Below are positions 7,614 through 14,617 of a stretch of DNA of 59,102 nt, piece after piece. Where the stretch lies: positions 1 through 59,102 of the forward strand of contig UQOW01000010.1 of the NCBI GenBank assembly GCA_900542805.1, read 5' to 3'. Both the position numbers and the translations under genes were made by a program. A model generated the notes under the pieces. It had not been told where the DNA came from and did not search any database. It saw only the letters and a list, made by a program, of their open reading frames with translations. The number at the start of each line of letters is the position of its first letter. Position 1 is the stretch's first letter. This DNA is from an uncultured Sutterella sp. Lineage in GTDB: Bacteria > Pseudomonadota > Gammaproteobacteria > Burkholderiales > Burkholderiaceae_F.

Positions 7614-9059
7614 TTAGGCGACAAGATGCTCTAAAGCGCTTTGAATCCGCGCTTTCGTTTGGCGGAACTGCTCTTGTATGGATGTGCGGCAGGAAACGTC
7701 TTTTTCTAACATCGCTTGTGTATCGGCCGGCTTAGGGGTACCGCCCGTTACTTTGCACGTCAGGCTGTGAAGCGGATCGAGCATCTCTTGGATTTGCTCT
7801 TTAGAACGTTGAATTGCCACGCCCAAATGTTTTTGACTTTGTGCGAGCAAAAGGTCCGGCGTCATGTTTGTCACGGAAAGGGCATCTTTTTCCATCAACG
7901 TGCGAATCATGCCGCCTACAACGTGGTGTGTTTGTGTAAAGGGAAGGCCCGTTTCTTTTGTCAGTTGCTCGGCCATGGCCGTAGCCGCCGTAAATCCGTC
8001 CCGCGTACGGGAAAGAGCCGTTTCCTTGTTAATGTGTGACTGCTCGATATTAAGGGATAGCAACCCGAGGTTGCACACGAGCCGATCGATGTGCTCCCAG
8101 AACGTATCAAAGAATAAGAACGTTTCATGCGTCGGGAAAAACGTTGTTGAGGCAGCACTCGAAAATGCTGTTGTCGTGTACCCGAGGAAATGCTCCGTTT
8201 CCGAACGCATCAGCTCGGCCGCGTAGGCATTTTTCTTTTGCGGCATGATTGAGCTTGATTCGCAGACCGAGAAATTGAAATTGAGAATGTTGCACTCGGC
8301 ACTCGCAAAAAACACCATATCGGAGGCAACGCGAGAAAGCGTGGTATTTAAAATTGCACAGGCCGAAATGGTTTCCAAGAAGTAGTCCACCGCACCGATG
8401 CTGATCCCGGTGTGTTCGATGACGCTGTCAAATCCGAGGCGTTTGGCGATGCTTTCTTTGTCGATGTCAAACGAGGTTCCGATTCCGGCCGCAGATCCCA
8501 TCGGAGAGCAATTAACGGTTCGGAAGGCTGCTTGTAGGCGCTTTAAGTCGGCCAAGAGGGCCTCGTGAACACCCAAAAGATAGTGTGCCCAAGTTCCCGG
8601 TTGCGACGGTTGCCCATAGGTGTAGTACGGAATGACAGTTTCCAGGTTCTCCGAGGCGGCTTTTTCCAGCACGCAGGTTGCCTCGAGCGTTGCCTCAATG
8701 ACTTTTTCCAAGGCCTTTCGGACGGACATCCGATACAGCGTAAAATACATGTCATTGCGACTTCTTCCCATATGAAGTTTGGCTGCAACGTCCTGATTAA
8801 TTTCCCGAGAAAGCGCTTTTTCAACGAGAAACCAGATGTCACCGTCCTCGACCTTATCCATGTCTTGCGGTGTCATCTTGCTTTCGACGGCTTTCAGACC
8901 GCCGACGATGGTCTCGTATTCATCCTGCGTTAAATGCGCCTTTTCCCGAAGCATCCTGGCGTAAGCCAGATTCAGAAAAAAGAGCTCTCTTCTGCGGTAA
9001 AGCATGTCATTGTGACCGAGACTGCGTCTTAAGGCGTTGTAGTTTTCAAATAGTTCCAT
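7614..9059 (-). CDS. ArgH-like lyase of the aspartase/fumarase superfamily, substrate unknown
   Basis: The 481-residue protein shows the superfamily blocks. GRSRND (98-103) matches argininosuccinate lyase. YYTYGQPSQP (145-154) corresponds to the TxHLQxAQP block, SPMGSAAGIGTSFDID lies at 185-200, and the mobile loop SSSIMPQKKN (268-277) carries the catalytic Ser. Two departures suggest a substrate other than argininosuccinate: the acid-base His after Thr147 is Tyr148, and the usual NPD after MPQKK is NAY. The family eliminates fumarate from N-substituted aspartates. No other arginine gene is near. It is divergent from a Dcu transporter across a LysR-type operator region, so fumarate release and C4-dicarboxylate exchange may be linked. 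The start has GAGAGG upstream. Confidence 0.75.
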   Translation of the reverse strand: MELFENYNALRRSLGHNDMLYRRRELFFLNLAYARMLREKAHLTQDEYETIVGGLKAVESKMTPQDMDKVEDGDIWFLVEKALSREINQDVAAKLHMGRSRNDMYFTLYRMSVRKALEKVIEATLEATCVLEKAASENLETVIPYYTYGQPSQPGTWAHYLLGVHEALLADLKRLQAAFRTVNCSPMGSAAGIGTSFDIDKESIAKRLGFDSVIEHTGISIGAVDYFLETISACAILNTTLSRVASDMVFFASAECNILNFNFSVCESSSIMPQKKNAYAAELMRSETEHFLGYTTTAFSSAASTTFFPTHETFLFFDTFWEHIDRLVCNLGLLSLNIEQSHINKETALSRTRDGFTAATAMAEQLTKETGLPFTQTHHVVGGMIRTLMEKDALSVTNMTPDLLLAQSQKHLGVAIQRSKEQIQEMLDPLHSLTCKVTGGTPKPADTQAMLEKDVSCRTSIQEQFRQTKARIQSALEHLVA

Positions 9060-9150
9060 TGCAATCCTCTCTATGCATTTGAAGACAGTAAAAGGGAGGG
9101 TCCTATTGTCAAAAGGGCAGGAATAATTGGCAATTTATCGGCCAACGTAA

Positions 9151-9217
9151 GCATAACGCGTATGCGATTTTCGCATCATAGTGATAATTGCCGGTCCTGA
9201 ACATGCATGGTCATGCA
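9151..9217. promoter_or_regulatory. Dyad cluster with a LysR-type T-N11-A box between the lyase and dcu genes
   Basis: ATGCGA TTT TCGCAT (9162-9176) is a perfect dyad containing T-N11-A (T9163, A9175), the core of LysR-family sites. It overlaps GCATA ACGCG TATGC (9151-9165), and a third dyad, TGCATG GT CATGCA, lies at 9204-9217. All sit in the divergent intergenic region, and a LysR gene follows dcu, so local control is likely. Confidence 0.55.
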
Positions 9218-9360
9218 CAAAACGCATAAAAAATATCCGAAAGAATCATTATGGTTGAGCGATGCGAAACAAGTGGGAAAAATCTCCCCAACTTGCTTTT
9301 GGCACGTGTTTTACGGTGTGGGAGGCTCGGTCAAGGGTAAGCCTTTTCATGGAGGTTTTT

Positions 9361-10674
9361 ATGCTGATTCTTGATGCTCTAATTGTGATTTTGGCGATTC
9401 TTATTGGTTCGCGTAAGGGAGGCGCGACCGTCGGTTTTACGGGCGGTGTCGGCTTAGCTGTTTTGATTTTCGTTTGCGGATTAAAACCCACGTCTCCTCC
9501 GATTACCGTCATGCTTATTATCTTGGCGGTCACGTCGCTTGCCGGAATCTTGCAGTGTTCGGGCGGTTTGGATTATTTGGTGAGCATCGCCGAAAAGATC
9601 CTTCGGAAAAATCCGAACCACGTGACCGTTCTGGCGCCGCTTGTTGTTTTGTGTTTCGTAATCTTCACGGGAACAGCGTTTATCGCCATGGCTCTAATTC
9701 CGGTTATTGCCGAAGTCTCGCGCGGAGCCAACGTGCGACCCGAGCGTCCTTTATCGGCAACCTGCGCGGCATCGGCCTTCGGAATTGCCGCCAGTCCCAT
9801 GTCGGCGGCAACGGCCGGTATGATCGGCATTCTCGGTACGCAGGGAATTAATTTCGGACCGATGATGATGGTGCTGATTCCGGCTATTCTGATTGGCGTT
9901 CTTGCCGGAAGCCTTTGTGTTTATAAGCGCGGAAAAGAACTCTTGGAAGACCCGGAATACCTCAGGCGCTTGAAGGCCGGAGAAATTGCACCTCTTAAAG
10001 CCGGTACGAACTACGTTCCGACTCGAGAGGCAAAGCTTGCCGTCGGTATTTTCGGTTCGGCTGTGGCACTCATTTTACTTTTAGGGTCGTTTAAGGGATT
10101 GCTGCCGCATTGGACGGTCAACGGAAAATCGATTGCTCTTTCGACGGTTAATCTCATTGAGGTTGTTACGCTTGCCGCAAGTGCTCTGATTATCTTTGCG
10201 TGCAAAATTAAGCCGGCTAACCTGACAAAATCTTCTGTCTTTAACGGTGGGGTGATTGCCGTGATGGTTGTTTTCGGTGTCTGCTTTATGACGGACACGT
10301 TCTTTGCAGCTCACAAAGGCGAATTAATCTCACTTTTCGGGGATGTCTTGCGCACCTATCCGTGGCTTTTTGCCGTTGTTCTTGTTTTGGGCAGTGCGAT
10401 TTTGGAAAGCCAGGGCGCCACAACGGCCGCTTTAATGCCCCTCGGCGTTGCTTTGGGAATCGATCCGCACTACCTTGTGGCGATGGCGCCGGCTGTTTGT
10501 TGCACGTGGTTTTTGCCGATTCATCCGAATATTCTTGCCAGTGTTGCCATTGATTCGACAGGAACGATGAATGTCGGATCGTGGATTCTGAACCATTCGA
10601 CTATGTTGCCCGGACTCGTCGTAACCGTTGTTTCTGTAATATTCGGTTTTGTTTTTGCCGGTATTGTTTTTTAG
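9361..10674 (+). CDS. DcuA/DcuB-type anaerobic C4-dicarboxylate transporter
   Basis: The 437-residue membrane protein has 10 or more hydrophobic segments. Family signatures are IGSRKGGATVGFTGG near the N terminus, GLKPTSPPITVMLIILAV, ILRKNPNHVTVLAPLV and RPERPLSATCAASAFGIAASPMSA. Dcu carriers exchange fumarate, malate or aspartate for succinate during fumarate respiration. The start ATG at 9361 is set by GGAGG just upstream; an earlier in-frame start at 9262 adds an unconserved tail. It is the first gene of dcu-lysR-DMT and faces the ArgH-like lyase. DcuA and DcuB cannot be told apart by eye. Confidence 0.88.
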   Translation: MLILDALIVILAILIGSRKGGATVGFTGGVGLAVLIFVCGLKPTSPPITVMLIILAVTSLAGILQCSGGLDYLVSIAEKILRKNPNHVTVLAPLVVLCFVIFTGTAFIAMALIPVIAEVSRGANVRPERPLSATCAASAFGIAASPMSAATAGMIGILGTQGINFGPMMMVLIPAILIGVLAGSLCVYKRGKELLEDPEYLRRLKAGEIAPLKAGTNYVPTREAKLAVGIFGSAVALILLLGSFKGLLPHWTVNGKSIALSTVNLIEVVTLAASALIIFACKIKPANLTKSSVFNGGVIAVMVVFGVCFMTDTFFAAHKGELISLFGDVLRTYPWLFAVVLVLGSAILESQGATTAALMPLGVALGIDPHYLVAMAPAVCCTWFLPIHPNILASVAIDSTGTMNVGSWILNHSTMLPGLVVTVVSVIFGFVFAGIVF

Positions 10675-10702
10675 ACCTGCAACAACTTTTTTCGCACACT
10701 GC

Positions 10703-10733
10703 GCGCCTGCTTCGATTTTTCGAGGGCAGGCGC
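10703..10733 (+). terminator. Hairpin between dcu and lysR
   Basis: GCGCCTGC (10703-10710) pairs with GCAGGCGC (10726-10733), with TTCGA/TCGAG inside. The T tract is short (TTT), so it may only attenuate and thus lower lysR expression relative to dcu. Confidence 0.5.
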
Positions 10734-10755
10734 TTTCCCATAACGGGAGGGAGGA

Positions 10756-11742
10756 ATGCAGGAAAAGCCCAAACACGTTCATTGCGATTTTTTCCAGCCC
10801 CAGATTCTTGCCTTCGATATGGTGTGCAAGACGCGTAGTTTTTCGGAGGCCGGAAAGGCGCTCGGAGTGAGCCAGTCCAATATCTCACGGCGCGTCCTGT
10901 CGCTGGAAAAGAAGTTGGGTATTTCGCTAATCGATCGCAACGTTCGGCCGTTGAAGCTGACGTCCGAGGGACAGCTTTTGCAAGACCTTATCCGTAAGCA
11001 AATCGATGTTGTCGATGCCCGTCTTCTGGCCGTCATGCAACGCGGGCACAAAAAAGTCCTTCTCCGCCTCGGATGCATCACAAGTTTGGAACACGACTTA
11101 GATGCCCCGTTGATTAAGGAGCTTTCTGATTGTGCCTCTCGGATTGAGTTGCGACACGGCACAAGCGGAAAACTCTTGTCCGAGTTCGAACGCAATGAGC
11201 TCGATGCTTTTTTAAGTTCGCAACCTTTTTTCGATTGCAAAGACGTCTACCGACGATTCCTTTTTTCGGAACCCAATGTTCTTGTCGTTCCTGCATCCGC
11301 GTCGATTCCCGAGCATCCGACTTGGGAGAATTTGCGGTTTTGCGGACTACCGAAAATCGGCTTTTCCACACGCTCTTCCAACGGCGAGTTCGAACGGCTG
11401 TATTTTCAAAAGCAGGCCATCGAATTTGTCGAAAGTATCGTCAGTGACGACGTCGATCCGTTCTTTGATTTTGTGGAGTATGGGCTCGGCTGGGGCATCG
11501 TCACGCCGATTTTTATCCCGTTTAAAAGTTCCCGATACCGCAATTTAAGAATCCTTCCGATGCCAGAGCCCGTTGCCCGGCGTGATGTGTACGTGCTCGG
11601 TCGAAACGAAGAGACATACAAAGGAATCATCGATAAAATGGCACAGGTTTCGCGTCGGCAAGTCGAGACCCTCTATCACGATTGCATTGCCAAGCACTGC
11701 CCCTGGCTTGAAGGTAGTTTGCACCTTAGCGAACCGACCTAG
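10756..11742 (+). CDS. LysR-family transcriptional regulator
   Basis: The 328-residue protein has a winged helix-turn-helix at about 20-80: QILAFDMVCKTRSFSEAGKAL, then SQSNISRRVLSLEKKLG and LIDRNVRPLKLTSEG. A substrate-binding fold follows to the C terminus. AGGGAGG precedes the ATG. The gene follows dcu by 81 bases and precedes a DMT exporter by 34. A T-N11-A site lies in the lyase/dcu intergenic region, so this is the likely local regulator; its inducer is probably the lyase substrate or a C4-dicarboxylate. Confidence 0.88.
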   Translation: MQEKPKHVHCDFFQPQILAFDMVCKTRSFSEAGKALGVSQSNISRRVLSLEKKLGISLIDRNVRPLKLTSEGQLLQDLIRKQIDVVDARLLAVMQRGHKKVLLRLGCITSLEHDLDAPLIKELSDCASRIELRHGTSGKLLSEFERNELDAFLSSQPFFDCKDVYRRFLFSEPNVLVVPASASIPEHPTWENLRFCGLPKIGFSTRSSNGEFERLYFQKQAIEFVESIVSDDVDPFFDFVEYGLGWGIVTPIFIPFKSSRYRNLRILPMPEPVARRDVYVLGRNEETYKGIIDKMAQVSRRQVETLYHDCIAKHCPWLEGSLHLSEPT

Positions 11743-11776
11743 AGGCGGGCGGTCGATTTGTTTTTGGTTGCCCCAT

Positions 11777-12646
11777 ATGCTTCAGTCTCTTTGGATGTTG
11801 GTAGCGGCATTTTTCTTTGCCTGCATGTCCGCCCTCGTTAAGCAATGCTCTCTGGAGGCCGGAATCTTTGAGATTGTTTTCTTTCGCGCCTTTTTAACGC
11901 TCATCTTCATTTCCGTCGTGATGCGCATGGAGAAAATCTCCTTTAAGACGCGCTATCCGGGAAAGCACGTGTTTCGTTCGATTTGCGGTGCCGTGGCCTT
12001 TACCAGTTGGTTTGCAGCAACGGCACATTTGTCGCTCGGCACGGCTGTGACGTTAAGCTATTCGGGGCCGATTTTCATTGCACTGGCCACGATCGGTCTG
12101 TATCTGAAAATCGGAAAGCGCGTGCCGTGGTTGTTGGTTTCCTCCGTTTTTTTGGGCTTTGTCGGTATCTGCATCATGATGCATCCGACCGTAAGCTCCG
12201 ATACCCTCACGTGGGCTTTAACGGCCCTTGTCGCCGGAATCTTGGCGCCTTTTATCTTTATGACCGTGCAAAAGCTCGGTAGCCTCGGGGAACCCTCGGC
12301 CCGCATCGTCTTTTACTTCATGCTCGTGAGTACGCTCTGGGGCCTTGCGGGTGTCTTTGTCGTTGAGGGTGGATTTCACTCGCACGGGACACTTTTATGG
12401 GTCATGCTTCTCGGGGTCGGCATATGTTCAACGTCGGCGCAACTGACGATGACGCAGGCCTATGCCAAAGGAAATCTCCTGATTACCGCATGCTTTCACT
12501 TCTCGACCATTCCGATGGCCGAGCTTTTAAGTGTGTTGCTTTTCGGCGAGTCCCTCACGGTCGATGCCTTAATCGGAATGGCTCTTATCTTCGGGGCCGG
12601 AATTCTCTCGAGTATTCCGAGTAAACACGCGCATCACCATCCGTAA
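11777..12646 (+). CDS. DMT-superfamily (EamA) transporter
   Basis: The 289-residue protein has about ten membrane helices in two EamA repeats; SGPIFIALATIGLYLKIGKR and the second-half TMTQAYAKGNLLITACFHFS with FGESLTVDALIGMALIFGAG are typical. The start ATG at 11777 is chosen because the first helix begins there; upstream in-frame sequence overlaps lysR. Such proteins often export amino acids or other metabolites. Its place downstream of lysR in the lyase cluster makes export of a cleavage product possible, but this is inference. Confidence 0.8.
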   Translation: MLQSLWMLVAAFFFACMSALVKQCSLEAGIFEIVFFRAFLTLIFISVVMRMEKISFKTRYPGKHVFRSICGAVAFTSWFAATAHLSLGTAVTLSYSGPIFIALATIGLYLKIGKRVPWLLVSSVFLGFVGICIMMHPTVSSDTLTWALTALVAGILAPFIFMTVQKLGSLGEPSARIVFYFMLVSTLWGLAGVFVVEGGFHSHGTLLWVMLLGVGICSTSAQLTMTQAYAKGNLLITACFHFSTIPMAELLSVLLFGESLTVDALIGMALIFGAGILSSIPSKHAHHHP

Positions 12647-12689
12647 AACAGCAAAAGCGGATGGAAGAATCGATTTGTGCTGTTTTTTT
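12647..12689 (+). terminator. Terminator after the DMT gene
   Basis: AACAGCA (12647-12653) pairs with TGCTGTT (12678-12684) and runs into seven Ts. It separates the accessory block from rpmI. Confidence 0.7.
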
Positions 12690-12718
12690 GGGAAATTTCG
12701 CGTGAATCGGGATATAAT
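12688..12718 (+). promoter_or_regulatory. Probable rpmI-rplT promoter
   Basis: A perfect TATAAT (12713-12718) has TTGGGA (12688-12693) 19 bases upstream, a slightly long spacer. It lies 132 bases before rpmI and gives the ribosomal genes a promoter independent of infC. Confidence 0.55.
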
Positions 12719-12850
12719 CCTCGCCTTCCGGCGCCAAGGGGCGTTCTTTTGTGTCCCTTGATGCCCAGAACAAGTCGGGGCGGGCTAAAAAAGAGCCCAC
12801 GTTAAACGTAGGCCGCCTGGAGTTCCGATGATTTAAGAAGGAACGGCAAA
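12719..12850 (+). promoter_or_regulatory. Structured leader of rpmI-rplT
   Basis: The 132-base leader contains the hairpin GGGCT/AGCCC (12782-12798), the dyad ACGTTAAACGT just after it, and further GC-rich pairing. L20 represses its own operon through leader RNA in several bacteria. A matching pseudoknot cannot be shown by eye, so the role is tentative. Confidence 0.3.
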
Positions 12851-13048
12851 ATGCCGAAGATGAAGACAAAGAAAGCCGCGAGCAAGCGCTTTAAGGTTCG
12901 CTCGGGCGGCTCCATCAAACGTGCGCACGCCACAAAGCGTCACATTCTCACCCATCGTACGACCAAGAACAAGCGTCATCTTCGTGGAATGCTGACTATC
13001 CACGAGTCCGACAGCAAGTCGATTCATCGTATGTTGCCTTACGCGTAA
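12851..13048 (+). CDS. rpmI: 50S ribosomal protein L35
   Basis: The 65-residue, strongly basic protein starts MPKMKTKKAASKRFKVRSGG and contains KRAHATKRHILTHRTTKNKRHL, both diagnostic of L35. The length matches the family (64-66). AAGAAGGA upstream sets the start. rplT follows after 18 bases. Confidence 0.97.
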   Translation: MPKMKTKKAASKRFKVRSGGSIKRAHATKRHILTHRTTKNKRHLRGMLTIHESDSKSIHRMLPYA

Positions 13049-13066
13049 AGAAAGGGAGGGAGAACA

Positions 13067-13423
13067 ATGCCTCGAGTTAAACGTGGTGTGACGGCTCGTG
13101 CCCGTCATAAGAAGATTATTGCTCTTGCCAAGGGCTATCGTCTGCGTCGTAATAATGTGTTCCGTGTCGCCAAGCAGGCGGTGATGCGTGCCGGTCAGTA
13201 CGCCTACCGCGATCGCCGTGACAAGAAACACGTGTTCCGTCGCTTATGGATTGCGCGTATTAACGCTGCAACGCGTGTTAACGGTCTGACATACAGCCGT
13301 TTCATGAACGGCTTGAAGAAGGCCGATGTGGCGCTTGACCGCAAGGTCTTGGCGGATATGGCCGTGTTTGACAAGAACGGGTTCGCCGCTCTTGTCGCTC
13401 AGGCCAAGGCCGCGCTCGGCTAA
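13067..13423 (+). CDS. rplT: 50S ribosomal protein L20
   Basis: The 118-residue protein has the L20 sequence throughout: MPRVKRGVTARARHKKI, AKGYRLRRNNVFRVAKQAV, then RDRRDKKHVFRRLWIARINA. It binds 23S rRNA early in 50S assembly and often represses its own operon. AAAGGGAGGGAG precedes the ATG. Confidence 0.97.
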   Translation: MPRVKRGVTARARHKKIIALAKGYRLRRNNVFRVAKQAVMRAGQYAYRDRRDKKHVFRRLWIARINAATRVNGLTYSRFMNGLKKADVALDRKVLADMAVFDKNGFAALVAQAKAALG

Positions 13424-13439
13424 AGCGCAGTCTTATCCC

Positions 13440-13530
13440 GAAGGCGTTCTTTTAAAGAGTGGCGCCTTCCAATGAAAAGGGTTTGGCACAAGTACGCGAA
13501 CAGCGTCTTGCCCGAACCCTTTTTTGTTTT
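13440..13530 (+). terminator. Tandem stem-loops and terminator between rplT and pheS
   Basis: GAAGGCG/CGCCTTC (13440-13469) is followed by a second stem pairing AAGGGTT (13477-13483) with GAACCCTT, extended by CACAAG/CTTG, and a T-rich tract (13520-13530). It ends the rpmI-rplT transcript or attenuates readthrough into pheST. Confidence 0.75.
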
Positions 13531-13559
13531 TGTACGGTTTTACCGAACTGAAATATATT
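13530..13559 (+). promoter_or_regulatory. Possible pheST promoter
   Basis: TTGTAC (13530-13535) and TATATT (13554-13559) are 18 bases apart, immediately after the terminator and 20 bases before the pheS ATG. The -10 is good and the -35 weak. Confidence 0.4.
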
Positions 13560-13579
13560 TGAGTCCGCGTGGATTGAAA

Positions 13580-14596
13580 ATGCAAGAACTCCGTGAACTG
13601 ATTGAATCGGCCAAGGCCGATTTTGCGGCGGCCGACCAGAGTGCCGCCCTCGAAGACGCCAAGGCGCGTTATATCGGAAAGAGCGGTGCCATCACTGCTC
13701 TGATGAAAGAACTCGGGAAACTGCCGCCTCAGGAGCGTCGTGAACGCGGGCAGCAAATCAATGCGGCTAAGACGGTCGTTGAAGCGGCGTTAAATGCGCG
13801 CCGTGAAGCGCTTGCCAATGCGAAGATGGAAAAGCGCTTGGCGGCCGAAGCTGTCGATGTGACGCTTCCGGGACGTGAGATTCCTAAAGGTGCTCTGCAC
13901 CCTGTGATTCGCACGTGGATTCGGATTGAGGAAATTTTCCGCTCCATCGGGTTTGACGTGGCCGACGGTCCTGAAATCGAAAGCGATTGGTTTAGCTTTA
14001 CGGCGTTAAATAATCCCCCCAATCACCCGGCGCGTTCCATGCAAGACACGTTTTATGTCGACCGCAAGGATTCGACGGGATTGGCGCTTCCGTTGCGTCC
14101 TCACACATCTCCCATGCAGGTGCGCTATGCCCGTACGCATACGCCGCCCATTAAGGTCATTGCACCGGGACGCACGTATCGCGTGGACTCGGATGCAACG
14201 CATTCGCCGATGTTTCATCAGGTCGAAGGCCTTTGGATGGATGAAAACATTTCCTTTACGGATTTAAAAGGGGTGTACTCCGAATTCTTACGGCGCTTTT
14301 TTGAAACCGAGGATTTAATCGTGCGTTTCCGACCGAGTTATTTCCCGTTCACAGAACCGTCGGTGGAAGTGGATATGGCCTTCACAACGGGCCCGAAAAA
14401 AGGGCGCTGGCTCGAGATTTCCGGTGCCGGGGAAGTTCACCCCAATGTGGTGCGTAACTACGGTTTAGATCCGGAACGCTACATCGGTTTTGCTTTCGGC
14501 TCGGGCTTGGAGCGCCTGACCATGCTCCGCTACGGTGTGGACGATTTGCGCCTTTTCTTCGAAGGCGATTTGCGGTTCCTTTCTCAATTCAGTTAA
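13580..14596 (+). CDS. pheS: Phenylalanyl-tRNA synthetase alpha subunit
   Basis: The 338-residue class II catalytic subunit pairs with PheT as an alpha2-beta2 enzyme that charges tRNA-Phe. The start at 13580 (MQELRELIESAKADF) matches the coiled-coil N terminus of the family; an in-frame extension from 13472 runs through the terminator and is rejected. Motif 2 (VRFRPSYFPFTEPSVEVD) and motif 3 (FGSGLERLTMLRYGVDDLR) are intact, as is the GRTYRVDSDATHSPMFHQ block. pheT follows after 21 bases. Confidence 0.96.
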   Translation: MQELRELIESAKADFAAADQSAALEDAKARYIGKSGAITALMKELGKLPPQERRERGQQINAAKTVVEAALNARREALANAKMEKRLAAEAVDVTLPGREIPKGALHPVIRTWIRIEEIFRSIGFDVADGPEIESDWFSFTALNNPPNHPARSMQDTFYVDRKDSTGLALPLRPHTSPMQVRYARTHTPPIKVIAPGRTYRVDSDATHSPMFHQVEGLWMDENISFTDLKGVYSEFLRRFFETEDLIVRFRPSYFPFTEPSVEVDMAFTTGPKKGRWLEISGAGEVHPNVVRNYGLDPERYIGFAFGSGLERLTMLRYGVDDLRLFFEGDLRFLSQFS

Positions 14597-14617
14597 GTTT
14601 AGGTTAGGGGTTCAGTG

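Noticed and set aside
13472..13560. Phe-rich leader peptide (PFFVFVRF) before pheS, suggesting classic pheST attenuation
   Set aside because: The Phe codons come from the T tract of the terminator itself and lie after, not before, the hairpin. The frame also runs into pheS without a stop.
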